DNA of 47,301 nt, from positions 1-47,301 of the forward strand of contig CADCTQ010000033.1 in NCBI GenBank assembly GCA_902805615.1, in the 5' to 3' direction. This DNA comes from an uncultured Cytophagales bacterium. Lineage in GTDB: Bacteria; Bacteroidota; Bacteroidia; Cytophagales; 172606-1. How positions within the stretch are numbered: position 1 is the stretch's first letter; every line of letters starts with the position of its first letter. This document shows positions 30,325 through 39,586 of the stretch, piece after piece. The notes under the pieces are model-generated. The model had not been told where the DNA came from. It worked only from the letters and a program-made list of their open reading frames with translations, and made no database searches. Made by a program: the position numbers and the translations under genes.

Positions 30325-33300
30325 CTACGTGAGGATCAAATGGCTCCATCCGTCCTCCTTCCGCTTGACGGAAGCTTTGGCGGCCATCACTTCGAGGACT
30401 TTCTTGCGGAACACCCAGCACGTCTGCCGGGGGTGCGACACCATTTCGGAAAGCTGGTCCACGGTCAGGTCCTGGTCGCGGCTAAGCAGGAACAGCATGT
30501 AAAAGCCCTTGGTGAGGGGAAACTTGCTGCGGCTGAAGAGGGTGCCCGTAGTGGCCCGTTCGATGGTGCTGCACCGCGAACACCGCCGCGACCAGGGCAC
30601 CGGCCCCGGCGCGTAACCCGGGTTGCCGCACTTGCCGCAGGCGTAGCCGCCCGCCCACTTGAAGTCGGCCAGGAACTCCAGGCACGCCTCGTCGGTGGGG
30701 TACCGCTGCCGGAACTCGGCAAACGTCACGCTTTTTTGCAGCACCCGGGCCTCCGACAAATCCTTCACGTTCTCCTCCAGCTTGCGGTTGTCGCGCACCA
30801 GCAGTTCGTTGATGCGGGCAATTTCGAGCGACTGCCGTTCAAGCTGGTTTTTCTGCCGCGAAATCTCGGCGGTGCGTTCCCGGACCTCCTGCTCCAGCTG
30901 GCGCCGGTGCCGCTTGTACTGCCGCACCCGGTACTGGTAGCCGGTGAACCCCAGCCCCGCCACCGCCGCCGCGGCCAGCAGCTTGAACCACGGCGTTTCC
31001 CAGAACGGCGGGGCGATGTAAATGCGCACGGCCGCCCCCTCCCGGTTCCACACGCCGTCGTCGTTGGAAGCCTTTACCCGGAAGGTGTAGGTTTTGCCGC
31101 CCGGCACGTTGCTGTAGGAGGCAAACCGCCGGGTGCCCGCGTAGTTCCAGTCCGCCTCGAAGCCCTCCAGCTTGTAGGCGTACTGGTTTTCCTCGGGGTT
31201 GATGAAGTTGAGGGCGGCAAACTCGAAGGAAAAGATGGCCTGGCGGTACGAGAGGGAGATTTCCCGGGTTTCGCTGATGGGCTTGGTGAGCAGCGTGCCG
31301 TCGGGCGTGACGGGCTTGTTGAACACCGAAAACCGGGTGATCACCACCGGGGGCACGAACGGGTTGGCCCGGATGCTGTCGGGGTGGAACACCGTGAGGC
31401 CGTTGAGGCCCGAGAAGAACATTTCGCCGGCGGCGTTGCGGAAGTTGTCGCCCACGTTGTATTCGTACTGGAGGCCGTCGCTCACCTGGTAGTACGTCCA
31501 GGTCCGGCGGCGCACGTTCAGCTTGCTGATGCCTTCCCGGTAGTTGACCCACAGGTTGCCGTGGTCATCTTCCAGGATGCCGTGCACCTCACCCATCCGG
31601 CGCTGGGGGTCGGGATACTGCGTAAAGGCCCCGCTCCGGGGGTCCAGGTAGTTGACCCCGTTGCCCGTCCCGACCCACAGGCCGCCCCTGGCCGCGGGTT
31701 GCAGCACGGTCACCTGGTCGCTGCTGAGCGAGGCCGGGTCGCCGGGCCGGTGCCGGTAGTGGGTAAACCGGCCCGTGCGCCGGTCGAGCCGGTTGAGGCC
31801 GCCCGCCTGCGTACCGACCCACAGGTGGCCCGCCCCGTCTTCGCGCACGGTCACCGCGCCGTTGTCGCTCAGGCTGCCGGCGCGGCCGGGCCGGGCGAAG
31901 AAGCCCCGCAGGGCGCGGGTGGCCGGGTGGTACGTGTAGAGCCCCTTGGGCGACCCCAGCCAGAGGGTGCCGTCGGCGGCCTCGTGAATGTCCGACACGG
32001 TGCAGCCCACGGCCCGCGAAAAGTCCACGGTGCGCCGGCCGGCCGTGTCCAGCGCAAAAAAGCCCCCATCCACCCCGACCCACAGGTTGCCCCGGCGGTC
32101 CCGGGCCAGGGACTGCACGTCCACGTCCCCGCCGCCGGTGCGGCAATCGAGGTACGTGCCGGGACGCTTTTCCCGGTCAAGCCGCACCACGTAATTTTTG
32201 GTGCCGAGCCAGTACCCACCGGCGCCGTCCTCGCACAGGGCGGTCACGCGGTTGTTGTCGTTCTTGTACTGCTTCGGGCTGTAGAAGTAGCGGCGAAACT
32301 TTTTCTGGTTGGTTTCCACCTTGTTGACGCCCCGGTCGGTGCCGATCCAGATGCCGCCGGCCCGGTCGGTGAACAGCGCCGTGACGGTGTTGCCGCTGAG
32401 GGTGGAGGGGTCGGCAGGGTCGTGGCGGTAGGCGGTAAACGTGCCCGTCCCGGGTTCCATCACGTGCAGGCCGTTCCAGGTGCCCACCCACAGCCGCCCC
32501 CGGCCGTCTTCGAGCAGCGACAGCACCGTGTCGGAACGCAGGCCGGCGGGGTCGTTGGGCCGGTGCCGGTAGCGGGTAAAGCGCCCCGTGGCCGGGTCCA
32601 TCTTGTGCAAACCGCCTTCTGTGCCCACCCACAGGTACCCCCGGCGGTCCTGGTACAGGCAGCGCACCACCCGGTTGCCCAGGGCGCCCGGGTCGGCGGG
32701 GCTGGCCGCGTAGCGGGTCATCCGGCGGGTGGCGGGGTCGAGGCGGAGGAGCCCTTCCTCGGTGCCGGCCCACAGGCGCTGCTGGCGGTCCATGAGCAGC
32801 GACCGGACCCGCAGGCTGCCGGGGTGTCCCGCCGCGGCCGGGCCGGTGGGGTAATGCGCGAACCGGCCGGTGCGGGGGTTGAACGCGTACAGGCCGTTGT
32901 AGCTGGCGAGCCACAGGTTGCCCGCCCGGTCCTCGGCGATGCGCTGGATGAAGTTGGCCCGTCCCCCGAAGTCGTCGCGGGGGTCGGGGGCAAAGCGGGT
33001 AAAGGTGTCGCTGTCGAGGTTGTACCGGCACAGGCCGTTGAAGGAGGCCGCCCACAACCCGCCGCCCCGGTCTTTGTGCACGGCCAGCAGCAGGTTGTGG
33101 GGCAGGCTGCCCTTCCGGTTGGCATTGGCCAGGTAGTGGCCGAAGGCGTACCCGTCGTACCGGAACATGCCGTCTTCGGTCGCCAGCCAGAGGAAGCCCT
33201 TGTCGTCCTGGGTGATCCACGAAACGGTGGTCTCGGAGAGCCGCCCGCCGGGGGCAAAGTGCAGGAACTGGAGCTCCTTGTGCTGCGCCCGGGTCCGCAA

Positions 33301-33345
33301 CGGACTCAGTAACGCGCAAACCAGCAGCAGGAGGTACCGGGACAT
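30325..33345 (-). CDS. Membrane sensor: regulator propellers, Y_Y_Y domain and IS1595-type DNA-binding tail
   Basis: The protein is 1006 residues from the ATG at 33345 (signal anchor ending RTRAQ). About residues 25-715 are repeated propeller blades of the type GLWVGTxxGLxxxDxxTGxFTxYRH. A Y_Y_Y domain (716-778), one membrane span (787-806) and a coiled coil (809-865) follow. This is the layout of hybrid two-component glycan sensors, but there is no histidine kinase. Instead residues 873-1006 match the IS1595/ISXO2 transposase N terminus: FRQRYPTDEACLEFL, a zinc ribbon with Cys903/906 and Cys922/925, TGTLFSRSKFPLTKGFYMLFLLS and a helical segment. The DDE nuclease domain is absent. It is probably a one-component membrane regulator, divergent from the glycan-enzyme genes. 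Confidence 0.88.
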   Translation of the reverse strand: MSRYLLLLVCALLSPLRTRAQHKELQFLHFAPGGRLSETTVSWITQDDKGFLWLATEDGMFRYDGYAFGHYLANANRKGSLPHNLLLAVHKDRGGGLWAASFNGLCRYNLDSDTFTRFAPDPRDDFGGRANFIQRIAEDRAGNLWLASYNGLYAFNPRTGRFAHYPTGPAAAGHPGSLRVRSLLMDRQQRLWAGTEEGLLRLDPATRRMTRYAASPADPGALGNRVVRCLYQDRRGYLWVGTEGGLHKMDPATGRFTRYRHRPNDPAGLRSDTVLSLLEDGRGRLWVGTWNGLHVMEPGTGTFTAYRHDPADPSTLSGNTVTALFTDRAGGIWIGTDRGVNKVETNQKKFRRYFYSPKQYKNDNNRVTALCEDGAGGYWLGTKNYVVRLDREKRPGTYLDCRTGGGDVDVQSLARDRRGNLWVGVDGGFFALDTAGRRTVDFSRAVGCTVSDIHEAADGTLWLGSPKGLYTYHPATRALRGFFARPGRAGSLSDNGAVTVREDGAGHLWVGTQAGGLNRLDRRTGRFTHYRHRPGDPASLSSDQVTVLQPAARGGLWVGTGNGVNYLDPRSGAFTQYPDPQRRMGEVHGILEDDHGNLWVNYREGISKLNVRRRTWTYYQVSDGLQYEYNVGDNFRNAAGEMFFSGLNGLTVFHPDSIRANPFVPPVVITRFSVFNKPVTPDGTLLTKPISETREISLSYRQAIFSFEFAALNFINPEENQYAYKLEGFEADWNYAGTRRFASYSNVPGGKTYTFRVKASNDDGVWNREGAAVRIYIAPPFWETPWFKLLAAAAVAGLGFTGYQYRVRQYKRHRRQLEQEVRERTAEISRQKNQLERQSLEIARINELLVRDNRKLEENVKDLSEARVLQKSVTFAEFRQRYPTDEACLEFLADFKWAGGYACGKCGNPGYAPGPVPWSRRCSRCSTIERATTGTLFSRSKFPLTKGFYMLFLLSRDQDLTVDQLSEMVSHPRQTCWVFRKKVLEVMAAKASVKRKEDGWSHLILT

Positions 33346-34267
33346 GAAGAAACGATAATAGTTGAATGGCAAAGGCCCCGGGCGTCAATTCCGGCGGGCC
33401 GCTGCTTTAACGCAATGCACCGCCGCGGACCACGGATCGGCCGGGCTGCTTAACGGCTAAAATATGAATCATTCCATATAAATCATAACGAATTTAATGA
33501 AAAATGCGCCTTGCGCGACCGGGGAGACGCCGGAAAGGTTGCCCCGGCAAGCGGTCCGTAAAAAGAAACTGTCAAGCGATTCCGGCCGGGCGGTTTGCCG
33601 GACGCCGGGGATTCGTTAAACCATCCGGGGACGGGTCCCGGCGCGGCAATTGAAAAATTGTGGGGAAAAGTTTCACATTTTAATGTGTATAAAAAACGCG
33701 GGCAAATACGCGCAAACGCCTGATTTCCTTAAAAGTAACATTGGTCGCGAAGTGTACAAGCCTGATATTAAAGCGCTACTGATCAATTGGTTACGAAGTC
33801 CACCCCTTGATTTTATCTCCGCGTTGGGTTAACTTCATCCCCGTTAAGTCATTTTTTATCACGTTTAAGTGCCATGCGATACTTTTTCATCACCCATCCG
33901 TTTCCTTGAACGTGTGTGCCCGGCCGGTGGGGGTGCAACGCCCCCGCTGCCGGTGCCTTTCCCCGGTATCTCGTCTCATTTGCCATTTTCCCCTCCCGAT
34001 ACGCTATGAACCCATTTGTACTCCCTTTCCGTGCCGGCGCCCTTCCGTCCGGCAGCCCCCCGCCCCGGTAGCCTGATGCACCGGTAACCGTTTCTTTTCC
34101 GATCCTTACCCGCCCGGAACGGGAGCCCGCCCGATGGCAAACGGCTTCCCTTCCGGCCCGTGCCCGCCGCTGACGACGGGTACCGGGTTCGTACGTGCCC
34201 GCCGGAAACCCCGGCCACGCGGTCTCTTGCCTTCCGATTCCTTCAACCCTCCTAATTCCATTATTGT
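33346..34267. promoter_or_regulatory. Long divergent intergenic region, probably regulatory
   Basis: About 920 bp separate the propeller regulator from the glycan-enzyme genes. The part 33460-33900 is distinctly AT-rich against a GC-rich background. Visible items are the palindrome CACATT-tt-AATGTG (33674-33687), the near-palindrome CAATT-gaaa-AATTG (about 33647-33660), a -7-like TAACATTG near 33737, and a GC hairpin GGGGG/CCCCC near 33929-33945. The short open frame at 33650-33832 is AT-rich and lacks any motif; I do not call it a gene. Confidence 0.5.
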
Positions 34268-36418
34268 ATGCAAACATTTTTAGACCGCCTCAAAACGTCG
34301 CTTTGCCTGCTGGTGGCCCTGCTCGGCCTGCCGGCGGTGCTGCTGGCCCAGAAGACCTACCACCTGGGCAACAGCCTTACCGACACCAACAACGGCATGC
34401 TTTCGGCCATTACCCAGAGTGCCGGCAAGCCGCACACCTACCTGCGCACCACCATTCCCGGCGCCCCCACCGACTGGATCTGGGACCACCCCGGCTCGGC
34501 CAACGGTGAGCCCGACTACCGCGTGGTATTCGCCAACCACGTGCTCGACCACCTGTTTACCCAGCCTTTTGCCGGCCACTGCCGCTCCATTGACAACGAG
34601 GCCGACTACAGCGGCCGGTTCTTTACCCAGGCCCGCAACAAAAACGCCAACGTGCAGCACTGGCTCTACCTGCAGTGGCCCTCCACGTCGCTCGACGACT
34701 GCTGGTCGAAGGGGCAGGGCGGCGTGAACGGCACGGCAGCCACCAACTTCGTGCAGGCCATCTGCAACTTCCGCGTGTACTTCGAGAAAGTGCGCGACCT
34801 GATGGACACCCAGCAGCCGGGCAAGGCCATCCGCATCATGCCTTCGGGCCTGGCCCTGGCCAAACTCAAGATCGAGATCGAAGCCGGCCGCGTGCCGGGC
34901 ATGACCGACTTCAACGCCGCCATGTTCACCGACGGGCTGCACCTGACCGACAAGGGCGCCTACCTGGTGTCGCTGACGCACTACGTGGGCATTTACGGCG
35001 AAACCCCGGTCAACCGCGTGACCTACAAGCCCGCCAGCCTCACGGAAGGACAGGCCGCCATCTTCCGGCAAATCGCCTGGGACGTGGTGAGCGACTACCC
35101 GTGGTCGGGCCTGGGCGGCTCGGGCACACTCACCAACGCCATTTGCAGCGGGAGCGGCGGCGGCACCCCTCCCCCGCCCCCGCCGCCCATCACGACCACC
35201 GGCAACGTGGAGCGCGAATACTGGGCCAACGCAGCGGGTACGGCCGTGTCGGCCATCCCGACCAATACCGCTCCCACCAGCAAGAACCTCATCACGAGCC
35301 TCGAAGGGCCGACCAACGTGGCCGACAACTACGGCACCCGCATCCGGGGCTACATCGTGCCCTCCACGGAAGGCTGGTACACCCTCTACATCGCCGGCGA
35401 CGACAACGCCGAACTGTGGTTCAGTTCGGGCACCAACCCGGCCGACAAAGCCCGCGTGGCCCATGTACCCGGCTGGTCCAACGCCCGCGAGTGGGGCAAG
35501 TACCCCGAACAGCGGTCGTCGCAGGTGTACCTGGTGCGGGGCGGCAAGTTCTACTTCGAAGTGCTGCACAAGGAAGGGGGCGGCGGCGACAACGTGGCCG
35601 TGGCCTGGACGGGTCCGGGCATTACCACCCCCACCGTGATCGGCGGCGCCAACCTGGACCGCTACACCACCACCACGCCCCCGCCGGCCGGCACCACCAC
35701 GTACCTGAGTGACCTCACCTGGGTATCGGCCACCAACGGCCACGGACCCGTCGAGAAAGACAAGAGCAACGGCGAGAACCTGGCCGGTGACGGCAGAACG
35801 ATCACGCTCAACGGCGTGACCTACGCCAAGGGACTCGGTGCCCACTCCGCTTCCGAAATCGTCTACAACCTGGGCGGGGCCTATACCTCCTTCCTCTCCG
35901 ACATCGGCATTGACGACGAGACGCCCGACGGCACCTGCGGCACGGTGGTGTTCGAAGTGTACCTCGACAACGTGCTGGCCTACTCCTCGGGCACGATGAC
36001 GCCGACGACGGCCACCAAGAACATCAATATCAGCGTGGCGGGGAAAAACCAGCTCAAACTGGTGGTCACCATTGCCGGCGACAACAACTATTGTGACCAC
36101 GCCGACTGGGCCGGTGCCCGCCTCACTTCCGGCGGAGCCCGCATTGCCGCCGAAAGAGCGGGGCTGACCGAAGCCGTCACGCTGTCGCCCAACCCGGCCC
36201 GCGACCAGGTGCGGGTAGACTTCACGGCCGAAGCCGCCGGCAAAGCCTCCGTGACGGTCGCCAACGCCCTGGCGCAGGGCCAGCTGCGGGCCGAAAAAGC
36301 GGTGGTGCGGGGCCGTAATTCCCTGACCCTGCCGGTGAACACCCTGCGCAAGGGCCTCTACTTCGTGGTCGTGCAGGTAGACGGCAAACGGATTACCCGG
36401 AAACTGCTGGTGGAATAA
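34268..36418 (+). CDS. T9SS-exported SGNH-type hydrolase with PA14 and NPCBM domains
   Basis: The 716-residue protein starts with a signal peptide (residues 1-27, cleaved before QKTYHL). An SGNH hydrolase-like domain shows GNSLTDT (Ser36) near the start and DGLHLTDKG (Asp222, His225) as block V. A Pro-rich linker follows, then a PA14-like beta-barrel (EREYWANAAG...DDNAELWFSS...), an NPCBM domain (SDLTWVSATNGHGPVEKDKS...) and a T9SS sorting domain (LSPNPARDQVRVDF...KGLYFVVVQVDG). It probably removes acetyl or other ester groups from glycans at the cell surface. A bidirectional terminator-like hairpin follows. Confidence 0.85.
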   Translation: MQTFLDRLKTSLCLLVALLGLPAVLLAQKTYHLGNSLTDTNNGMLSAITQSAGKPHTYLRTTIPGAPTDWIWDHPGSANGEPDYRVVFANHVLDHLFTQPFAGHCRSIDNEADYSGRFFTQARNKNANVQHWLYLQWPSTSLDDCWSKGQGGVNGTAATNFVQAICNFRVYFEKVRDLMDTQQPGKAIRIMPSGLALAKLKIEIEAGRVPGMTDFNAAMFTDGLHLTDKGAYLVSLTHYVGIYGETPVNRVTYKPASLTEGQAAIFRQIAWDVVSDYPWSGLGGSGTLTNAICSGSGGGTPPPPPPPITTTGNVEREYWANAAGTAVSAIPTNTAPTSKNLITSLEGPTNVADNYGTRIRGYIVPSTEGWYTLYIAGDDNAELWFSSGTNPADKARVAHVPGWSNAREWGKYPEQRSSQVYLVRGGKFYFEVLHKEGGGGDNVAVAWTGPGITTPTVIGGANLDRYTTTTPPPAGTTTYLSDLTWVSATNGHGPVEKDKSNGENLAGDGRTITLNGVTYAKGLGAHSASEIVYNLGGAYTSFLSDIGIDDETPDGTCGTVVFEVYLDNVLAYSSGTMTPTTATKNINISVAGKNQLKLVVTIAGDNNYCDHADWAGARLTSGGARIAAERAGLTEAVTLSPNPARDQVRVDFTAEAAGKASVTVANALAQGQLRAEKAVVRGRNSLTLPVNTLRKGLYFVVVQVDGKRITRKLLVE
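35707..36145. repeat. NPCBM cassette, copy 1
   Basis: This stretch is nearly identical in DNA to 38672-39115 and 46752-47205, including silent positions. All encode the NPCBM module and the start of the sorting-domain linker. Copy 1 differs mainly where ETPDG replaces WIADG. Confidence 0.85.
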
Positions 36419-36444
36419 CCGCCGGCACAAGTGGCATACCCCAT

Positions 36445-36480
36445 AAAACCTTTCGGGCTTCGGAAACCCGAAAGGTTTTT
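36445..36480. terminator. Terminator hairpin, CCTTTCGGG family
   Basis: Perfect 13-bp arms AAAACCTTTCGGG (36445-36457) and their complement (36467-36479) lie around a 9-nt loop and end in a T run. It is an intrinsic terminator 27 nt after the stop at 36418. It would work on both strands. Confidence 0.85.
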
Positions 36481-36526
36481 ACCCCAATACCCAATCCCCC
36501 AATCCCTTCATCCCCCTTTTTTACCC

Positions 36527-39382
36527 ATGATGCACCCCATACGCACTCCGTTTACGAGGCGGCACGGCCTGCTTTGCCTGCTGCTGCTGGTTGCGGCCCA
36601 CGCGGCAGCCCAGGCCCCCTGGACGGCGCACGGCCGCCTGTTGGTTTCCGCCAACGGCCGCTTTTTGCAGCACAGCAACGGCACGCCCTTTTTCTACCTG
36701 GGCGACACCGGCTGGCAGTTGTTCAAGAACGTGAACCGGGCCGACGTGGAGACCTACCTGGAAAACCGGCGGCTGAAAGGGTTCAACGTCATCCAGGCGG
36801 TAGCCCTCGACGAGTGGCCCGGCCCCGGCACGGCCAGCGTGATGGGCGACCTGCCGTTCAACAACCTCGACCCGACGTCCCCGCGGATTACTCCCGGTGC
36901 CGACCCGGCCGACGCCACGCAGTACGATTACTGGGACCACGTGGACTACATCGTGGAGCGGGCCGCCGCCAAGGGCATGTACATCGGCTTTCTGCCCTCC
37001 TGGGGCAACCACCTGGAAGGCACGATGTTCAACACCACCAACGCCCGCACCTACGGCCAGTTCCTCGCCAACCGCTACAAGGACAAGCCCAACATCATCT
37101 GGATCATGGGCGGCGACCGCAACCCCGACGAGACCATCAAGCAGAAGTGGAACGCCATGGCCGAAGGCATCAAGGGCCTCGACGGCAACCACCTGATGAC
37201 CTTCCACCCGATGGGGCCGGGCAAGGCAACCAACTTCTTTCCCACCGCCCCCTGGATGGACTTCAACATGATCCAGACGGGCCACCGGCAGCGGGACTGG
37301 GACATTTCCTACACCTACATCCAGCAGGACTACGCCCTCACGCCGGCCAAACCCACCTTTGACGGCGAACCCCGCTACGAGAACCACGACATCAACTGGA
37401 ACGCGGCCAACGGCTACTTCGACGACTACGACGTGCGGCAGGCCGCCTACTGGTCGCTGTTCGCCGGGGCGTTCGGCCACACCTACGGCGCCAAACCCAT
37501 CTGGTACTTCGGCGGCACCTTCAACGGCAAAGACTGGCGGCAGGCGATGGACCTGCCCGGCGCCTACCAGATGACCGAAGTGAAAGACCTGATGCTTTCC
37601 CGCCCGTTCCTGAGCCGCGTGCCCGACCAGAGCCTCATCAGCGGCGACGCCGGCCTGGGCGCCGACCACATGCAGGCTACCCGCGGCGCCGACTACGCCT
37701 TCATCTACTTCTCCACGGGCCAGACCAAAAGCGTGAACCTGGGCAAGGTCAGCGGCACCAGCGTAAAAGCCTGGTGGTACAACCCCCGCACGGGCGCCGC
37801 CACGCTCATCAACACCTACGCCAATTCGGGCATCCTCGCCTTCGACCCGCCCGGCACGCAGGCCCGGGGCAACGACTGGGTACTCGTCCTGGACGACGCC
37901 TCCAGGAACTACCCGGCGCCCGGCTCAGGAACTCCTATTGCCGACACGCAGGCCCCGACCGTACCGGGCGGCCTTGCTTCCTCGAACGTGACGAGTTCCT
38001 CCTTCACGCTGACCTGGACGGCTGCTACGGACAACGTGGGCGTGACCGGCTACGACGTGTACCGCGGCACTACCTTTGCCGGTTCAAGCAACACCACCAG
38101 CTTCAACGTCACGGGCCTTGCCGCTTCCACGGCCTACGCGATGACCGTGCGGGCCAAAGACGCCGCCGGCAACGTGTCGGCCGCCAGCACCGCCCTCACG
38201 GTCACCACTTCGGCCGCTTCGGGCACTACGTACACCAAGGTAACGGGAACCGCCTTCGGCACGGCCGCCTGGAGCAACTGCCCCACCTGTTCCTTCGACA
38301 AAGCCTTTGACGGCAACACGGCCACGTACTTCGACGCCAACGACGCCAACGGCGCCTACACCGGCATTGACGCCGGCAGCGGCAAGACCGTCACCCGCAT
38401 CCGCTACTACCCGCGGTCTACCGACCCGGGCCGCATGATCGGCGGCAAGTTCCAGGGTTCCAACACGAGCAGCAGCGCCGGCTTCGTGGACCTGTACACC
38501 GTACCCATTCAGCCCACCGTGGCCTGGCAGGAGGTGGACATCCTCAACACCACCGCTTACCGCTACCTGCGTTACCTCTCCCCCGCGGGGGGCTACGGCA
38601 ACGTGGCCGAAGTGGAATTCTACGCGGGCGGCACTACCACCACGCCCCCGCCGGCCGGCACTACGTACGTGAGTGATTTGACCTGGGTATCGGCCACCAA
38701 CGGCCACGGACCCGTCGAGAAGGACAAGAGCAACGGCGAGAACCTGGCCGGTGACGGCAGAACGATCACGCTCAACGGCGTAACCTACGCCAAAGGACTC
38801 GGCGTACACGCGGCTTCCGAAGTGGTCTACAACCTGGGCGGGGCCTACACTTCCTTTCTCTCCGACATCGGCATTGACGACTGGATCGCCGACGGCACCT
38901 GCGGCACGGTGGTGTTCGAAGTGTACCTCGACAACGTGCTGGCCTACACCTCGGGCACGATGACGCCCACCTCGGCCACCAGGAACGTCAATATCAGCGT
39001 GGCGGGCAAAAACCAGCTCAAACTGGTGGTGACCATTGCCGGCGACAACAACTATTGTGACCACGCCGACTGGGCAAATGCCCGCCTTACCTCAGGGGGA
39101 GCCCGGATTGCCGCCGAGGGAGTCACGTTTCCCGAAGCCGTAACGCTGTCGCCCAATCCGGCCCGCGACCAGGTGCGCGTGGACTTCACGGCCGATGCCA
39201 CCGGCAACGCTTCCGTGACGGTCGCCAACGCCTTAGCGCAAGGCCAGTTGCGGCTGGAAAAAGCGGTGGTGCGGGGTCATAATTCCTTTACCCTGCCGGT
39301 GAGTACCCTCCGCAAGGGCCTCTACTTCGTGGTCGTGCAGGTAGACGGCAAACGAATCACCCGCAAGCTGGTGGTGGAATAG
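36527..39382 (+). CDS. T9SS-exported GH140-like glycoside hydrolase with Fn3, discoidin-like and NPCBM domains
   Basis: The protein is about 951 residues from the ATG at 36527 (signal peptide ending HAAAQ). Residues about 33-470 resemble the DUF4038/GH140 apiosidase family: FFYLGDTGWQLF, KGFNVIQAVALDEWPG, NIIWIMGGDRNPDE (Asp197) and FDGEPRYE (Glu281), the last two being catalytic candidates, then the C-terminal beta domain. It continues with a fibronectin III domain, a discoidin-like module (FDKAFDGNTATYFDANDANG), an NPCBM domain and a T9SS tail. GH140 enzymes remove apiose side chains of the pectin RG-II type; the present substrate may differ. The longer frame from 36431 crosses the terminator and is rejected. 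Confidence 0.85.
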   Translation: MMHPIRTPFTRRHGLLCLLLLVAAHAAAQAPWTAHGRLLVSANGRFLQHSNGTPFFYLGDTGWQLFKNVNRADVETYLENRRLKGFNVIQAVALDEWPGPGTASVMGDLPFNNLDPTSPRITPGADPADATQYDYWDHVDYIVERAAAKGMYIGFLPSWGNHLEGTMFNTTNARTYGQFLANRYKDKPNIIWIMGGDRNPDETIKQKWNAMAEGIKGLDGNHLMTFHPMGPGKATNFFPTAPWMDFNMIQTGHRQRDWDISYTYIQQDYALTPAKPTFDGEPRYENHDINWNAANGYFDDYDVRQAAYWSLFAGAFGHTYGAKPIWYFGGTFNGKDWRQAMDLPGAYQMTEVKDLMLSRPFLSRVPDQSLISGDAGLGADHMQATRGADYAFIYFSTGQTKSVNLGKVSGTSVKAWWYNPRTGAATLINTYANSGILAFDPPGTQARGNDWVLVLDDASRNYPAPGSGTPIADTQAPTVPGGLASSNVTSSSFTLTWTAATDNVGVTGYDVYRGTTFAGSSNTTSFNVTGLAASTAYAMTVRAKDAAGNVSAASTALTVTTSAASGTTYTKVTGTAFGTAAWSNCPTCSFDKAFDGNTATYFDANDANGAYTGIDAGSGKTVTRIRYYPRSTDPGRMIGGKFQGSNTSSSAGFVDLYTVPIQPTVAWQEVDILNTTAYRYLRYLSPAGGYGNVAEVEFYAGGTTTTPPPAGTTYVSDLTWVSATNGHGPVEKDKSNGENLAGDGRTITLNGVTYAKGLGVHAASEVVYNLGGAYTSFLSDIGIDDWIADGTCGTVVFEVYLDNVLAYTSGTMTPTSATRNVNISVAGKNQLKLVVTIAGDNNYCDHADWANARLTSGGARIAAEGVTFPEAVTLSPNPARDQVRVDFTADATGNASVTVANALAQGQLRLEKAVVRGHNSFTLPVSTLRKGLYFVVVQVDGKRITRKLVVE
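38235..38635. repeat. Discoidin-like cassette, copy 1
   Basis: This module is closely similar in DNA to 46317-46720 in the cytochrome gene (for example FDKAFDGNTATYFDANDANG and NTTAYRYLRYLSP in both). In both genes it is followed directly by the NPCBM cassette. Confidence 0.8.
38672..39115. repeat. NPCBM cassette, copy 2
   Basis: This is a near-identical DNA copy of 35707-36145 and 46752-47205; the WIADG variant is shared with copy 3. The downstream T9SS tail is also almost the same as in copy 1. Confidence 0.85.
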
Positions 39383-39425
39383 CCGTTCACCTTTGACTGA
39401 TTGCTCTCCCGCAGGAATGCGGTTG

Positions 39426-39455
39426 CGGCGGCCGGGCCTGATGGTCCGGCCGCCG
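39426..39455 (+). terminator. GC-rich hairpin between the GH140 and GH5 genes
   Basis: A 13-bp stem CGGCGGCCGGGCC (39426-39438) pairs with 39443-39455 around a TGAT loop, with one G-U pair, 44 nt after the stop at 39382. There is no U run, so termination is uncertain. The rest of 39383-39586 shows no gene and presumably the GH5 promoter, not identified. Confidence 0.5.
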
Positions 39456-39586
39456 GTTCCTGCCCTCCCGCCGATCAAACCCATCCTTACTCGGTTGCCC
39501 CGCCCGGTTCGGCTGTTGCGAAGCCGGTGTGCGGACCGGCCTATGCCCGCCCCCTCGATCACCTCATGTCTAACCATTCCCCCTAA

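Noticed and set aside
30316-33312. Open frame of 998 codons on the plus strand opposite the propeller regulator
   Set aside because: Low-complexity translation without motifs; the minus-strand protein has repeated propeller blades and a zinc ribbon.
33650-33832. 60-codon AT-rich open frame in the divergent region
   Set aside because: No motif, no start context, and it lies in an AT-rich regulatory stretch where chance frames are expected to differ in composition.
34280-36430. Open frame of 716 codons on the minus strand opposite the SGNH gene
   Set aside because: Same-length shadow with no motifs; the plus strand carries signal peptide, SGNH, NPCBM and T9SS features.
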